Below are positions 19,277 to 28,251 of a stretch of DNA of 64,000 bases, one piece after another (the first letter of the stretch is position 1; each line of letters opens with the position of its first letter). This DNA is from Aestuariivivens insulae. GTDB taxonomy: Bacteria > Bacteroidota > Bacteroidia > Flavobacteriales > Flavobacteriaceae. The stretch spans positions 248,001-312,000 of the forward strand of contig NZ_JAKMCS010000004.1 in assembly GCF_022662195.1 (NCBI RefSeq). Reading direction: 5' to 3'. The position numbers and the translations under genes were made by a program. The notes beneath the pieces are model-generated. The model saw only the letters and a program-made list of their open reading frames with translations. It searched no databases and was not told the DNA's origin.

Positions 19277-19355
19277 GTCATGTAGAATAAGCGAAGTATG
19301 AGCGACGAGACATCTCATTAGGAAAGGATTTTTCCTTATGCTTCGTTCGGAATGA
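19277..19355. repeat. Worn GTCATT...AATGA inverted repeat
   Basis: The left arm shares GAAGTATGA-CGACGA and ATCT spacing with the repeat at 4344-4448. The right arm (TTCGTTCGGAATGA) is its partial reverse complement. It lies just downstream of the sulfatase and may also serve as a terminator. Confidence 0.45.
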
Positions 19356-19483
19356 AGAATCTTTTATAAAAATTTTAATGCCTTAAGATGCTTTATTCTG
19401 CTTTGAATGAACAAAATGGAACACTTTTTAGACAGTTCCCCTTGAGATAATATGATTCAAATTAATTTCAGGTAAATAAGCCA

Positions 19484-19948
19484 ATGGAAAGAGGCAAAGC
19501 TTTAGCAAATCGATTAAAAGAAGTTTTATTGGATGGCCAGTGGATTGCAAACACAAATTATAAAGTTCAAATAGAAAATGTAAATTTGAAGGAAGCCACT
19601 CAAAAAATAGGGTCTTTGAATTCAATCGCAGCCCTTACTTATCACATTAATTATTATTTAGAAGGATTACTACATGTTTTTAAAGGTGGCAAACTTGAAA
19701 TAAGGGATAAGTATAGCTTTGATATGTCGCCTATAGTATCGGAAAAGGATTGGACAAATTTAGTTGAAGCATTTTTATTTAATGCTAAACTATTTGTGAT
19801 TGAAGTTTCAAAGATGTCAGACAGTAAATTAGACGAACCTTTTGTTGATGAAAAATATGGAACATATCAGCGTAATATTGAAGGCGTTATTGAGCACAGC
19901 TATTATCATTTAGGACAGATATCATTAATTAAAAAAATGATTTCCTAA
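19484..19948 (+). CDS. DinB-like (DUF1572-type) four-helix protein
   Basis: This 154-residue protein is predicted all-helical and looks like a DinB/YfiT-superfamily member. The likely metal histidines are in ALTYHINYYLEG near residue 50 and VIEHSYYHLGQI near residue 140. Members act as metal-dependent thiol transferases, and some are damage-induced, but no reaction can be assigned here. It is flanked by the sulfatase and a convergent enoyl-CoA hydratase and appears monocistronic. Confidence 0.75.
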   Translation: MERGKALANRLKEVLLDGQWIANTNYKVQIENVNLKEATQKIGSLNSIAALTYHINYYLEGLLHVFKGGKLEIRDKYSFDMSPIVSEKDWTNLVEAFLFNAKLFVIEVSKMSDSKLDEPFVDEKYGTYQRNIEGVIEHSYYHLGQISLIKKMIS

Positions 19949-19962
19949 CGTTAGTCAACGTA

Positions 19963-20745
19963 TTATTTACCTTGAAAATCAGCTTTTCGTTTTTCTAAAA
20001 AGGCAGTTGTACCTTCTTTAAAATCTTGGGTTGCAAAAGCTTTTCCAAAAGCTTCAATTTCAATTTTAAAACCATCAACACCATCTTGATAATTAGCATT
20101 TATGGCTTTAATGGCTGCTGTAATAGCTACGGGAGAATTTCTGGAAATTTTTAAGGCTATTTTTTCACAAAGCGCAAGCAGTTTTTCTTGGGGAGTTACA
20201 TGGTTTACCAATCCGTAGGCCAAGGCTTGGTTGGCATCGATCATGCCTGCTGTCATAATAAGTTCCATAGCCCGGCCTTTACCAATTAATTGTGGCAAAC
20301 GTTGTGTGCCGCCATATCCAGGTATAACGCCTAAGGACACTTCGGGAAGTCCCATTTTAGCATTATCGCTAGCAACCCTAAAATGGCAGGCCATAGCCAA
20401 TTCGAGTCCGCCACCCAAAGCAAATCCATTAACAGCAGCAATGACCGGGGTGCTTAAATTTTCGATAAAATCGAACAACAACTCTTGACCTTTAGCTGCG
20501 AGTTGCATACCCTGTTTGGCATTAAAATGAGCAAATTCGCTAATATCGGCACCTGCTACAAAGGCCTTGTCGCCACTACCCGTTACAATAATAACTTTTG
20601 TGCCTTTGTCCCTATTGGCTACATCAAAAGCCTCATGAAGTTCTTGAATGGTGTCCTTATTTAGGGCGTTTAATTTGTTAGGGCGGTTAATAGTAATGGT
20701 AGTGATGCCATTGTCTTTTTTGGAAATGATATTTTGATAAGCCAT
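19963..20745 (-). CDS. Enoyl-CoA hydratase / crotonase family protein
   Basis: This 260-residue protein is a standard crotonase. The oxyanion-hole segments are AFVAGADISEF (about 62-71) and GFALGGGLELAMAC (about 108-120). Both catalytic glutamates are present (Glu115 and Glu135 in MGLPEVSLG), so it should hydrate enoyl-CoA in fatty-acid oxidation or act as a crotonyl-CoA hydratase. It begins 4 nt after the end of the histidine kinase gene, so they form a two-gene operon, an unusual pairing. The exact substrate chain length cannot be told from the sequence. Confidence 0.92.
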   Translation of the reverse strand: MAYQNIISKKDNGITTITINRPNKLNALNKDTIQELHEAFDVANRDKGTKVIIVTGSGDKAFVAGADISEFAHFNAKQGMQLAAKGQELLFDFIENLSTPVIAAVNGFALGGGLELAMACHFRVASDNAKMGLPEVSLGVIPGYGGTQRLPQLIGKGRAMELIMTAGMIDANQALAYGLVNHVTPQEKLLALCEKIALKISRNSPVAITAAIKAINANYQDGVDGFKIEIEAFGKAFATQDFKEGTTAFLEKRKADFQGK

Positions 20746-20749
20746 AATT

Positions 20750-22201
20750 TTATGCTTTTGGAAATGTTACTTTAAATACGGTGCCTTTATCTTTTTCCGA
20801 CTCAAATGAAACGGTGCCGTTATAGGTCTCAACAATGTTTTTAACCATAGCCAATCCTAATCCCATACCACTAGACTTTGTAGTGAATTTGGGCTCAAAT
20901 ACTTTGCCTTTATTTTCTTCTGAAACCCCAGAGCCATTATCGGCAACCGTAATAATAACATTGTTGTTTAACTCACTTACATGGACAATAATTTGTGGTG
21001 CTTCGTCTTTTGAGATGGCCTGGGTGGCATTCTTAACCAAATTTGTAACGACCCTAATAAGCTGAGTTCGGTCAAACTTAGCTATGATTTCTTCGGTATT
21101 ACTTGTAAATATTATGTAATCTTCATTAAAAATATCCAATGCCAATTTTACAATTTTAACCACATTTAAGGTTTCGTTTTGTTGGGCAGGCATTTTGGCA
21201 AAAGTAGAAAATGCCGATGCGATAGAACTCATCGTATCGATTTGCTGGATCAATGTTTTGCTATATTCGTCAACCTTAGTGACAATATCAGGGTCTTGGG
21301 GGTCAAACTTTCGTTGAAAGTTTTGAACCGTTAAGCGCATGGGTGTTAACGGATTTTTAATTTCGTGCGCCACTTGCTTTGCCATTTCCCGCCAGGCTTG
21401 TTCTCGCTCACTAGTAGCTAATTTAACGGCACTCTCTTCCAATTCGTCAATCATACTGTTATAGGAAGATACTAATGTGGAGATTTCTTCACTGGTATCA
21501 TCAATTACAATCTTTTCATTGCGCTTTTCCAATCGTGTCTCATTAATTTTATCGCTAATGGCCTTTAAGGACTTGGTAATGTATTTTGATAATAAAAAGG
21601 CGATGATAATAGCGGCAATAAGTACAAACAAATAGGCCAGTCCTAATCGGGCCAAGAACTCGTCTAACTCTTTGGCCAAAAAGTCATCCCGTTCTAAATA
21701 CGGTAAGTTTAGGATCGCCAAAGGTTTAAATTTTTTATCGGTTATATAGGTATAAGAAGACCGATAAGTCTCGCCGTTTTCTTTGTGTTTATCTACAAAT
21801 CTATGGTCTGCCCTATTGGAAACCGCATTTAAAATTTCGGCATTGAGACAGCTTTGTAAGGTGTCTTGGGACAATAAAGCTTTAGAAGATTTTAAAAGTG
21901 TGCCCTCCAAATCGTAAAGGTTAATCTGTAACGAATGGATGTCGGCTATTTTGTTGAGTTCGTCTTTAAAAATTAAAGGGACCTTTTCGGTTATAACGGG
22001 ATAGGAGGTTTCCTTTATAACGTTATTGAGGTGTCTTTGAATTGCCCGTTCCTTACGCTGTAATCGTTGTTCATTATAGTCTTTGGTTTCTTCGTTGTAT
22101 TGTAAAATGGAAACTATAGCTATGATGATCGATGCCAATAATACGAGCAAGATCATGGCAATAAAAATACGGGTACGTAAAGAGAGGCTTTTTAATTTCA
22201 T
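20750..22201 (-). CDS. HAMP-containing sensor histidine kinase (NtrY-like)
   Basis: The protein has two membrane segments (about 11-33 and 187-207) around a periplasmic sensor region, a HAMP linker, a HisKA dimerisation domain and a HATPase_c domain. The phosphorylated histidine is in QVAHEIKNPLTPMRL near residue 277, and ATP-binding boxes VADNGSGVSEEN and GMGLGLAMVKNIVE follow. The AWREMAKQVAHEIKNPLTP signature resembles NtrY. No response regulator is adjacent, so its partner lies elsewhere. I chose the ATG at 22201 (MKLKSLSLRTRIF). The upstream ATG at 22225 would place a promoter-like TATCTTTA inside the gene. Confidence 0.88.
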   Translation of the reverse strand: MKLKSLSLRTRIFIAMILLVLLASIIIAIVSILQYNEETKDYNEQRLQRKERAIQRHLNNVIKETSYPVITEKVPLIFKDELNKIADIHSLQINLYDLEGTLLKSSKALLSQDTLQSCLNAEILNAVSNRADHRFVDKHKENGETYRSSYTYITDKKFKPLAILNLPYLERDDFLAKELDEFLARLGLAYLFVLIAAIIIAFLLSKYITKSLKAISDKINETRLEKRNEKIVIDDTSEEISTLVSSYNSMIDELEESAVKLATSEREQAWREMAKQVAHEIKNPLTPMRLTVQNFQRKFDPQDPDIVTKVDEYSKTLIQQIDTMSSIASAFSTFAKMPAQQNETLNVVKIVKLALDIFNEDYIIFTSNTEEIIAKFDRTQLIRVVTNLVKNATQAISKDEAPQIIVHVSELNNNVIITVADNGSGVSEENKGKVFEPKFTTKSSGMGLGLAMVKNIVETYNGTVSFESEKDKGTVFKVTFPKA

Positions 22202-22409
22202 TGGTCTAAAGATAGCAATAATCACACCAATTATTTGTAGTGTTGTCCTAGATTTGGGTGTACGAAATCATTAACGATTGATGGTTAACGATTAAGCGCT
22301 CTAGAGCCAAGAGGCAAGACCCTAAACGAATGAGGATTTAAGAACTGTGTAAGATTGAACAAAATTGATGTAAGATCGACTTCCTTGAACATTGAATCTT
22401 GGACAGGCT

Positions 22410-22955
22410 CTAGGCCTCAGGATTTTTTTCTCTAATGTTTTTATAGATTTTGAAGCCTAGCATGATAAGAACCCCTAAAACAATAATGCCAACAATGCCC
22501 CATACCCAATCGATAGCGCTTTTTAGGATGACCAAAAACACAACCGCAAACAAGATAAAGGTGGCACCTTCATTCCAAATACGCATGAAGCTGGATGATT
22601 TCTTCACCACATCGTTTTGTAATTGTTTAAAATATTGATGCGTCTTTAAATGGTATATAAAAAGCAATACCACAAAAGCTAGTTTAACCTGCATCCAAGG
22701 CTGTTCTAACCAAAACGGTTGTAGGATAAGCAACCAAATGGCAAAAATAGTTGCTAGAATAGCCGAGGGCCAAGTGATGATGTACCATAATCGCTTTGCC
22801 ATTAGCTTTAATTGTTTACCTAGAATTTCTTTATCTGGTGAAGGCTTATGGAAGGCTTCAATTTGATAGACAAACAACCTTGGAATATAAAATAAACCAG
22901 CAAACCAGGTAATCACAAAAATAAGGTGGAATGATTTTATGTAGAAATAGGCCAT
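22410..22955 (-). CDS. hemJ: Protoporphyrinogen IX oxidase HemJ (CopD family)
   Basis: This 181-residue membrane protein has four to five hydrophobic segments and the HemJ-type N-terminus, FHLIFVITWFAGLFYIPRLFVYQ, with His10 conserved. HemJ oxidises protoporphyrinogen IX to protoporphyrin IX, the substrate of ferrochelatase. The gene lies 3 nt downstream of hemH in the same direction, so the last two heme steps are co-expressed. The family is often annotated as CopD-like. The position beside hemH strongly supports HemJ. I saw no hemG or hemY in the window. Confidence 0.88.
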   Translation of the reverse strand: MAYFYIKSFHLIFVITWFAGLFYIPRLFVYQIEAFHKPSPDKEILGKQLKLMAKRLWYIITWPSAILATIFAIWLLILQPFWLEQPWMQVKLAFVVLLFIYHLKTHQYFKQLQNDVVKKSSSFMRIWNEGATFILFAVVFLVILKSAIDWVWGIVGIIVLGVLIMLGFKIYKNIREKNPEA

Positions 22956-22958
22956 AAT

Positions 22959-23990
22959 TTATGCGGTTTCAATGTTAGACATAGACCACTCGTTTATCCA
23001 ATTGGCTAACAAATCTACAAACTCTTGATCATCATTTAAGCAAGGGATGGTAGTAAATGTGTCTCCTCCCATTTCATGGAAAATCTCTTGGCCTTCCATT
23101 GCAATTTCTTCAAGGGTTTCTAGGCAATCGCTAACAAAAGCAGGAGTTACAATAGCCATATGTTTAATACCCTGCTTGCCCAATCGCTCAATGGTCCTGT
23201 CGGTATAAGGTTGTAACCAGGGATCGAATCCCAATCTTGATTGGAATGATGTGGAATAGGAGCCTTCTTTTAGCTGTAATTTTTCAGCCACTAATCTAGT
23301 CACTTCCAAACACTGGTGACGGTAACAAAAGTCATGAGCCATGCTTGGTGTAACACAGCATTGGCCATCTATTTTGCAATGGGATTTGGTGATGTCACTT
23401 TTTCTTATGTGGCGCTCGGGAACACCATGGTAGGAAAACAACAAATGCTCGTACGGTTTCCCTTCTAAATGGTTTTTTATAGCGTTTGAAAGGACGTCAA
23501 TATAATCGGGCTTGTTATAAAATGCAGGTACCGATTCTATTTTCAACTGAGGAAAATGGGTTTGTCTTATCTTTTCGGCTAGAACCAAAATGGTTTCAGT
23601 TGTAGCCATTGCAAATTGAGGGTATAATGGAAACAACAAAACTTCATTCACCCCTTTGTCTACCAATTCTTGAAGCCCTTTTTCGATGGTCATACTGCCA
23701 TAGCGCATGGCCAAGGCTACAGGAACGTTTACTTGTTTTTGTATTTTATGCTGTAGCCGTTCAGAAAGGACAATAAGGGGTGAGCCTTCATCCCACCATA
23801 TTTTTTTATAGGCAGCTGCAGAAGCCTTAGGTCTTGTTTTTAGAATGATACCTCTTACAAGCAAAGCCCTTGCCGTGTAAGGGAGGTCAATAACACGTTC
23901 GTCCATTAAAAATTCACCCAAGTATTTTTTTACATCTTTTGGTTCTGGGCTATCTGGGGATCCTAAATTAACAAGTAAAATTCCTTTCAT
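22959..23990 (-). CDS. hemH: Ferrochelatase
   Basis: This 343-residue enzyme inserts Fe2+ into protoporphyrin IX to form heme. Family hallmarks are MKGILLVNLGSPDSP at the N-terminus, the catalytic histidine in LLFSYHGVPERH near residue 190, and the C-terminal FVSDCLETLEEIAMEG. Several cysteines (CKIDGQCC near 213 and CYRHQC) are present in the region that is Cys-rich in many bacterial ferrochelatases. It heads the hemH-hemJ operon on the minus strand. A perfect REP palindrome lies between it and the AraC gene. Confidence 0.96.
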   Translation of the reverse strand: MKGILLVNLGSPDSPEPKDVKKYLGEFLMDERVIDLPYTARALLVRGIILKTRPKASAAAYKKIWWDEGSPLIVLSERLQHKIQKQVNVPVALAMRYGSMTIEKGLQELVDKGVNEVLLFPLYPQFAMATTETILVLAEKIRQTHFPQLKIESVPAFYNKPDYIDVLSNAIKNHLEGKPYEHLLFSYHGVPERHIRKSDITKSHCKIDGQCCVTPSMAHDFCYRHQCLEVTRLVAEKLQLKEGSYSTSFQSRLGFDPWLQPYTDRTIERLGKQGIKHMAIVTPAFVSDCLETLEEIAMEGQEIFHEMGGDTFTTIPCLNDDQEFVDLLANWINEWSMSNIETA

Positions 23991-24010
23991 TAATTATGTG
24001 TTGTGAGCGA

Positions 24011-24037
24011 CCTGTTAGGTTTTTAAAACCTAACAGG
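24011..24037. repeat. REP palindrome CCTGTTAGGTTTT / AAAACCTAACAGG
   Basis: Two perfect 13-nt arms surround a single T. The sequence has the same design as the palindromes around the RAYT gene at 30916-31609 (ACCT-n-AGGT cores with TTTT/AAAA centres). It is therefore a likely target or product of that transposase. It sits between the araC-type gene and hemH, where it could also stop transcription. Confidence 0.8.
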
Positions 24038-24054
24038 CCTTAAGTTTTGGTTTA

Positions 24055-24939
24055 TTATGTTAAAGACATTAAATATTTTTTTGGCGTGGTGCCATACTTT
24101 TTCTTAAAAGCAGCAATAAAATGACTGGCTGTACTATAACCAATTTTATGACCTACTTCGTTTACATTGTTTTCGCCCGATTCCAATAATTTACGGGCGA
24201 CTTCCATTTTATAGTCGAACAAAAAGCTAAATACCGAGTCGCCATAAATTTGTTTAAAGCCTTCCTTTAGTTTTTTTAAGTTCAAGCCAATCTCGTCTGC
24301 TAATTCCTGTAAGGTTGGTGGTTCTGCCATACGGGCTACCATAATATCCTTGGCTTTTCTAATCTTTATAACATTGGTTTCATCGACCAAAAATGGACAT
24401 TGTTCAACATCTGCTTCCTCACTTCTATTAAAATATAAGCTTAACAACTCATAGGCTTTACCTTTAAAATATAGGTTCTTTATAGACGAATTAAGGTTGT
24501 AATTAATCAATTGGTTTAATACAATAGCCATTGATGGCGAAATAATACCATCCTTATAATATTTTTTATCCCTATTATCGGCATTTAAAAACGAAATATA
24601 GTCGGCTTCCTGAGAAAATAGACTATGAAATTTTTTAATGGTTATTAAAATGGAAAGCACCCATGAATTGGGTTCTAACTGTAAGTTTATTGGCAGTTCC
24701 CGTTGCGGATTGTAAAGCAATAGGGAGCTTTCTTCAGAAATGTCTAAAGCATATCGGCCTTGGTTAAAAACAAACTTGGTGGAGCCTTTAACACAAAAGT
24801 GAAACTGAATAAAATCGCTATCTATTTCTTTAGCAATACTTTGAGCGACATTTTTTTCGTTCTTAAATGTTAATATTAAAAAGCCATCATCAATTTTGGT
24901 TTCCTCAAAAGTACTTTGAGCGATATTTTCTGAGTCCAT
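24055..24939 (-). CDS. AraC family transcriptional regulator
   Basis: This 294-residue protein has a divergent N-terminal sensor region (about 1-180) and a C-terminal AraC-type double helix-turn-helix (about 195-292, with ELADEIGLNLKKLKEGFKQIYG and VNEVGHKIGYSTASHFIAAFKKKYGTTPKKYL). It is divergent from hemA and next to hemH, so control of heme synthesis genes is a reasonable inference. An alternative is a siderophore- or iron-responsive regulator of distant targets. No ligand-binding motif is recognisable in the N-terminus. Confidence 0.88.
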   Translation of the reverse strand: MDSENIAQSTFEETKIDDGFLILTFKNEKNVAQSIAKEIDSDFIQFHFCVKGSTKFVFNQGRYALDISEESSLLLYNPQRELPINLQLEPNSWVLSILITIKKFHSLFSQEADYISFLNADNRDKKYYKDGIISPSMAIVLNQLINYNLNSSIKNLYFKGKAYELLSLYFNRSEEADVEQCPFLVDETNVIKIRKAKDIMVARMAEPPTLQELADEIGLNLKKLKEGFKQIYGDSVFSFLFDYKMEVARKLLESGENNVNEVGHKIGYSTASHFIAAFKKKYGTTPKKYLMSLT

Positions 24940-25112
24940 TTTTTTATCTGCTTTTAAATTTTATTTAGATTGGTTCTAAATAAATGATTCTGAAACCGTT
25001 GAATTCACTACAAAAGTATGACATTTATCATATTATTTACGAAAAAGTGTTTAAAAAACGAAAAGCGATACTAAAAGTTCTTTTAGCGTTATTTTTTTTC
25101 AAACTATCATTC

Positions 25113-25120
25113 TACATTTG
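25113..25120 (+). promoter_or_regulatory. -7 box of hemA promoter
   Basis: TACATTTG matches the Bacteroidota -7 consensus TAnnTTTG, 22 nt upstream of the ATG at 25143. It supports that start over an upstream in-frame ATG at 24984. Confidence 0.5.
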
Positions 25121-25142
25121 TTTCCGATTTTTAGGTATTAGC

Positions 25143-26414
25143 ATGCAGAAGTACAATATTTCACGTAGTAATTACTTTTATGCCATTGGCTTAAGTTATA
25201 AAAAGGCCGATGCGCATGTAAGGGGACGCTTTAGTTTAGACGAAATGTCTAAGCAACAATTGCTTGGTCAAGCAAAAGAAAATGGTATTGAAAGCCTTAT
25301 TGTGACCTCTACATGCAACCGTACCGAGATTTATGGCTTTGCACAGCACCCTTACCAGCTTATACAACTCTTATGCGATAATACTGAAGGTACTGTTGAA
25401 GAGTTCCAAAAAGTGGCCTATATTCATAAAAATAGCGATGCCATTGCGCATATGTTTCGTGTTGGGTCAGGTTTGGACAGTCAAATATTAGGTGATTTTG
25501 AAATTATTAGCCAATTAAAGGCCAGTGCCCGGATCTCAAAAAAGCTAGGATTGCTTAACCATTTTTCCGAGCGATTGGTGAATGCCGTAATACAGGCCAG
25601 TAAACGTATAAAAACAGAAACCGAAATTTCATCTGGTGCGACTTCAGTATCATTTGCTTCAGTACAATATATCTTTAATAATGTTGATGATATTTCTAAT
25701 AAAAACATCCTGTTATTTGGTACTGGTAAAATAGGTAGAAACACCTGTGAAAACCTGGTAAAGCATACCAAGAATGAACATATAACCCTTATTAACAGAA
25801 CCAAGGATAAGGCCGAAAAGATAGCAGGCAAATTTAATTTGTTAGTAAAGGATTATGCTAATTTACAGGAAGAGATAAGCCATGCCGATATATTAATTGT
25901 AGCTACAGGTGCTCATCGTCCAACAATAGACAAACATATTCTTCAGCTTAAAAAACCGTTGTTAATTTTAGACTTGTCCATTCCAAAGAATGTTAATGAA
26001 AATGTTGTGGAACTGGAAAATGTGGCCTTGGTTCACCTTGATCACTTATCACAGATTACCGATGAAACCTTAGAAAAACGTCGAGAACATATTCCATTGG
26101 CAGAATCTATTATCGAAGAGGTTAAAGTTGAGTTCAACAGTTGGTTGGAAACCCGAAAGTTTGCCCCAACCATAAAAGCATTAAAGCATAAATTAAGCGA
26201 TTTTGCCGCTGCTGAACTAGATGCACAACGTAAAAAATTAGCTGACTTTAATGAAGCCCAAGCTGAATTGATCAGTAACAATATCATTCAAAAGATAACA
26301 AACCACTTTGCCCATCATTTAAAAGACGATGGCGTTTCTACAGACGAAAGTCTAGAACTAATTAAAAAAGTGTTTCAGTTAGAAGAACTTCCAAAAACTA
26401 ATGAACTCATTTAA
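25143..26414 (+). CDS. hemA: Glutamyl-tRNA reductase
   Basis: This enzyme (423 residues from the chosen start) reduces glutamyl-tRNA(Glu) to glutamate-1-semialdehyde, the committed step of C5 tetrapyrrole synthesis. The catalytic cysteine is Cys58 in TSTCNRTEIYG. The NADPH site is LLFGTGKIGRNTCENL near residue 192, and a C-terminal dimerisation helix region follows. The frame is open upstream to an ATG at 24984, but those 53 extra residues (KRKAILKVLLALFFFKLSF...) are hydrophobic and unlike the family, and a promoter-like TACATTTG lies within them. It opens the long plus-strand heme operon. hemL, which makes the next product, is not in the window. Confidence 0.95.
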   Translation: MQKYNISRSNYFYAIGLSYKKADAHVRGRFSLDEMSKQQLLGQAKENGIESLIVTSTCNRTEIYGFAQHPYQLIQLLCDNTEGTVEEFQKVAYIHKNSDAIAHMFRVGSGLDSQILGDFEIISQLKASARISKKLGLLNHFSERLVNAVIQASKRIKTETEISSGATSVSFASVQYIFNNVDDISNKNILLFGTGKIGRNTCENLVKHTKNEHITLINRTKDKAEKIAGKFNLLVKDYANLQEEISHADILIVATGAHRPTIDKHILQLKKPLLILDLSIPKNVNENVVELENVALVHLDHLSQITDETLEKRREHIPLAESIIEEVKVEFNSWLETRKFAPTIKALKHKLSDFAAAELDAQRKKLADFNEAQAELISNNIIQKITNHFAHHLKDDGVSTDESLELIKKVFQLEELPKTNELI

Positions 26415-26424
26415 ACTTTTTTGA

Positions 26425-26541
26425 TTGAAGCCAAAATTAGATATTTTTTGTTCAGCTGAAGGCTATTTTGAGTTGTATAGCTGGGCTACGGAAGGAGAAA
26501 AAGACAAAGAGTGGGTAAAAAAAGAGCAATTTTATAGCTAA
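26425..26541 (+). CDS. Hypothetical 38-residue peptide between hemA and hemCD
   Basis: An open frame starting at TTG 26425 (in-frame TGA just upstream) encodes KPKLDIFCSAEGYFELY followed by SWATEGEKDKEWVKKEQFYS. The composition looks protein-like rather than random, with a hydrophobic half and then a charged helix. I do not recognise it. It could be a small gene, or the end of a gene truncated between hemA and hemCD. No good ribosome-binding signal is visible. Confidence 0.3.
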   Translation: MKPKLDIFCSAEGYFELYSWATEGEKDKEWVKKEQFYS

Positions 26542-26555
26542 TTGAAAAATTTTAA

Positions 26556-28142
26556 ATGAGTTCAGAATCTAAAACCATAAAAATTGGCACGCGCGATAGC
26601 GAACTAGCATTGTGGCAAGCCAAAACCGTACAGCAACAACTTGAGAGCTTAGGGTATAAAACCCAATTGGTTCCTGTTAAATCTACAGGAGATATTGTTC
26701 TTGACAAGCCGCTTTACGAATTAGGAATTACAGGTATTTTTACACGTACCTTAGATATCGCGATGCTAAACCACGATATCGATATTGCAGTACATTCACT
26801 TAAAGATGTGCCAACTGTTTTACCAAACGGTATTGTACAAGCTGCTGTTTTAAAGCGAGGGAATGTTAATGATACGCTTGTTTTTAAGAACAATGAGGAG
26901 TTTTTGGGTGCAGAACATGCCGTTGTTGCTACAGGGAGCCTACGCCGTAAAGCACAATGGCTTAATCGCTACCCCACCCATACTATAGAAAACTTAAGGG
27001 GAAACGTCAATTCAAGGTTACAAAAGCTAAAAGATAATGCCCATTGGGATGCTGCTATTTTTGCGGCAGCAGGTATTGGTAGAATAGGCATTCGCCCAGA
27101 TCAGGCCATAAATTTAAGCTGGATGGTGCCTGCCCCGGCACAAGGTGCTATAATGATTACCGCTTTAGATGAAAACGATTTTGCAAAAGCCGCTTGTGCA
27201 GAACTAAACCATGAAGAAACTGAGATATGTACGGCTATTGAACGTGAGTTTTTAAATAAATTAGAAGGAGGTTGTACCGCACCTATTGGTGCTTTAGCAC
27301 AAATAAAAAATGATGAAGTTTCTTTTAAAGGAGTGCTTTTAAGTACAGACGGATCTAAGAAAATAGAAGTTACCCGAGTTGATAAATTGGGCAAACATCA
27401 CGATATGGCAACCTTTTGCGCCAATTATATTATTGAGCGAGGTGGCAAGCGTTTAATGGATACCATAAGGAAATCCAATAAAACAACCAATGTCTATTCC
27501 ACAAAATCGTTAACCGAAGATCAACGTTTACTGTTGAATGAAAATGTAGTTGCAGCAAGTAGCGATTTTATTAAAATAAGCTTAAATCGTATCCATCCGC
27601 ATGTCTTAAAAAATGAAATACAGAATGTTATCATTACTAGCAAAAATGCGGTTGAAGCTTTATTGACCAATTATTCTGCCATAGAACTGCAATTTAAAAA
27701 TATCTATTGCGTAGGCCGTAGAACAAAGCGTTTAATCGAAAAGAAAATTGGCCCAGTAAAGCATGCTGAAAAAAATGCTAAAAAGCTAGCAGAATACTTG
27801 GTTGAATTTATAGATGGTACTGAAGTGACTTATTTCTGTAGTGACTTAAGGTTGGATGATTTACCCAATATATTAGAGCAAAACGGTATTAAGGTTAACG
27901 AAATAGAGGCTTACCAAACCAAGTATGATGGTGTAAAAGTCGATGATACTGTGGAAGGAATTATGTTCTATAGCCCATCGACTGTAGAAAGTTATGTGCA
28001 GCACAACCATAAAGAGGTTATTGCTTTTTGTATAGGAGAAACCACAGCTAAAGAAGCCCAAAAACACTTTAAAGATGTGAGGATTGCCAAAGTTCCTACA
28101 GTGGAAAGTGTTATTGAATTAGTGAACGAACATTATATATAA
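26556..28142 (+). CDS. hemC: Fused hydroxymethylbilane synthase / uroporphyrinogen-III synthase
   Basis: This 528-residue protein joins two consecutive heme enzymes. The N-terminal part (about 1-305) is porphobilinogen deaminase: IGTRDSELALWQAK at the start, GSLRRKAQWLNRYP for substrate binding, and the dipyrromethane-cofactor cysteine in EGGCTAPIGAL near residue 241. The C-terminal part (about 320-528) is a HemD-type uroporphyrinogen-III synthase with VIITSKNAVEALL, IEAYQTKYD and MFYSPSTVESYV. The HemC-HemD fusion is, as far as I know, usual in Flavobacteriia and should channel the unstable hydroxymethylbilane. It is followed by a palindromic repeat that reaches to 6 nt before hemE. Confidence 0.95.
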   Translation: MSSESKTIKIGTRDSELALWQAKTVQQQLESLGYKTQLVPVKSTGDIVLDKPLYELGITGIFTRTLDIAMLNHDIDIAVHSLKDVPTVLPNGIVQAAVLKRGNVNDTLVFKNNEEFLGAEHAVVATGSLRRKAQWLNRYPTHTIENLRGNVNSRLQKLKDNAHWDAAIFAAAGIGRIGIRPDQAINLSWMVPAPAQGAIMITALDENDFAKAACAELNHEETEICTAIEREFLNKLEGGCTAPIGALAQIKNDEVSFKGVLLSTDGSKKIEVTRVDKLGKHHDMATFCANYIIERGGKRLMDTIRKSNKTTNVYSTKSLTEDQRLLLNENVVAASSDFIKISLNRIHPHVLKNEIQNVIITSKNAVEALLTNYSAIELQFKNIYCVGRRTKRLIEKKIGPVKHAEKNAKKLAEYLVEFIDGTEVTYFCSDLRLDDLPNILEQNGIKVNEIEAYQTKYDGVKVDDTVEGIMFYSPSTVESYVQHNHKEVIAFCIGETTAKEAQKHFKDVRIAKVPTVESVIELVNEHYI

Positions 28143-28144
28143 TT

Positions 28145-28246
28145 GTCATTCCTGCGAAGGCAGGAATCCACTTAAAAAATTAAGTTTCAATTAAAAAGAA
28201 TCCTGTTGTAGTTTATCTTAAGCGATAGTCGAAAGGCAGGAATGAC
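28145..28246. repeat. About 100-bp inverted repeat GTCATTCCTGC...GGCAGGAATGAC
   Basis: The left end contains a compact palindrome (GTCATTCCTGCGAAGGCAGG) and the right end, GGCAGGAATGAC, is its inverted partner. The element fills the whole gap between hemCD and hemE and ends 5 nt before the hemE ATG, so its hairpins would lie in the operon mRNA directly at the hemE ribosome-binding region. It is built like the repeat at 4344-4448. Confidence 0.75.
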
Positions 28247-28251
28247 AAAAT

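Noticed and set aside
24984-25142. N-terminal extension of hemA with a hydrophobic segment
   Set aside because: The extra 53 residues do not fit glutamyl-tRNA reductase, and a promoter-like TACATTTG lies in them. The ATG at 25143 is better.
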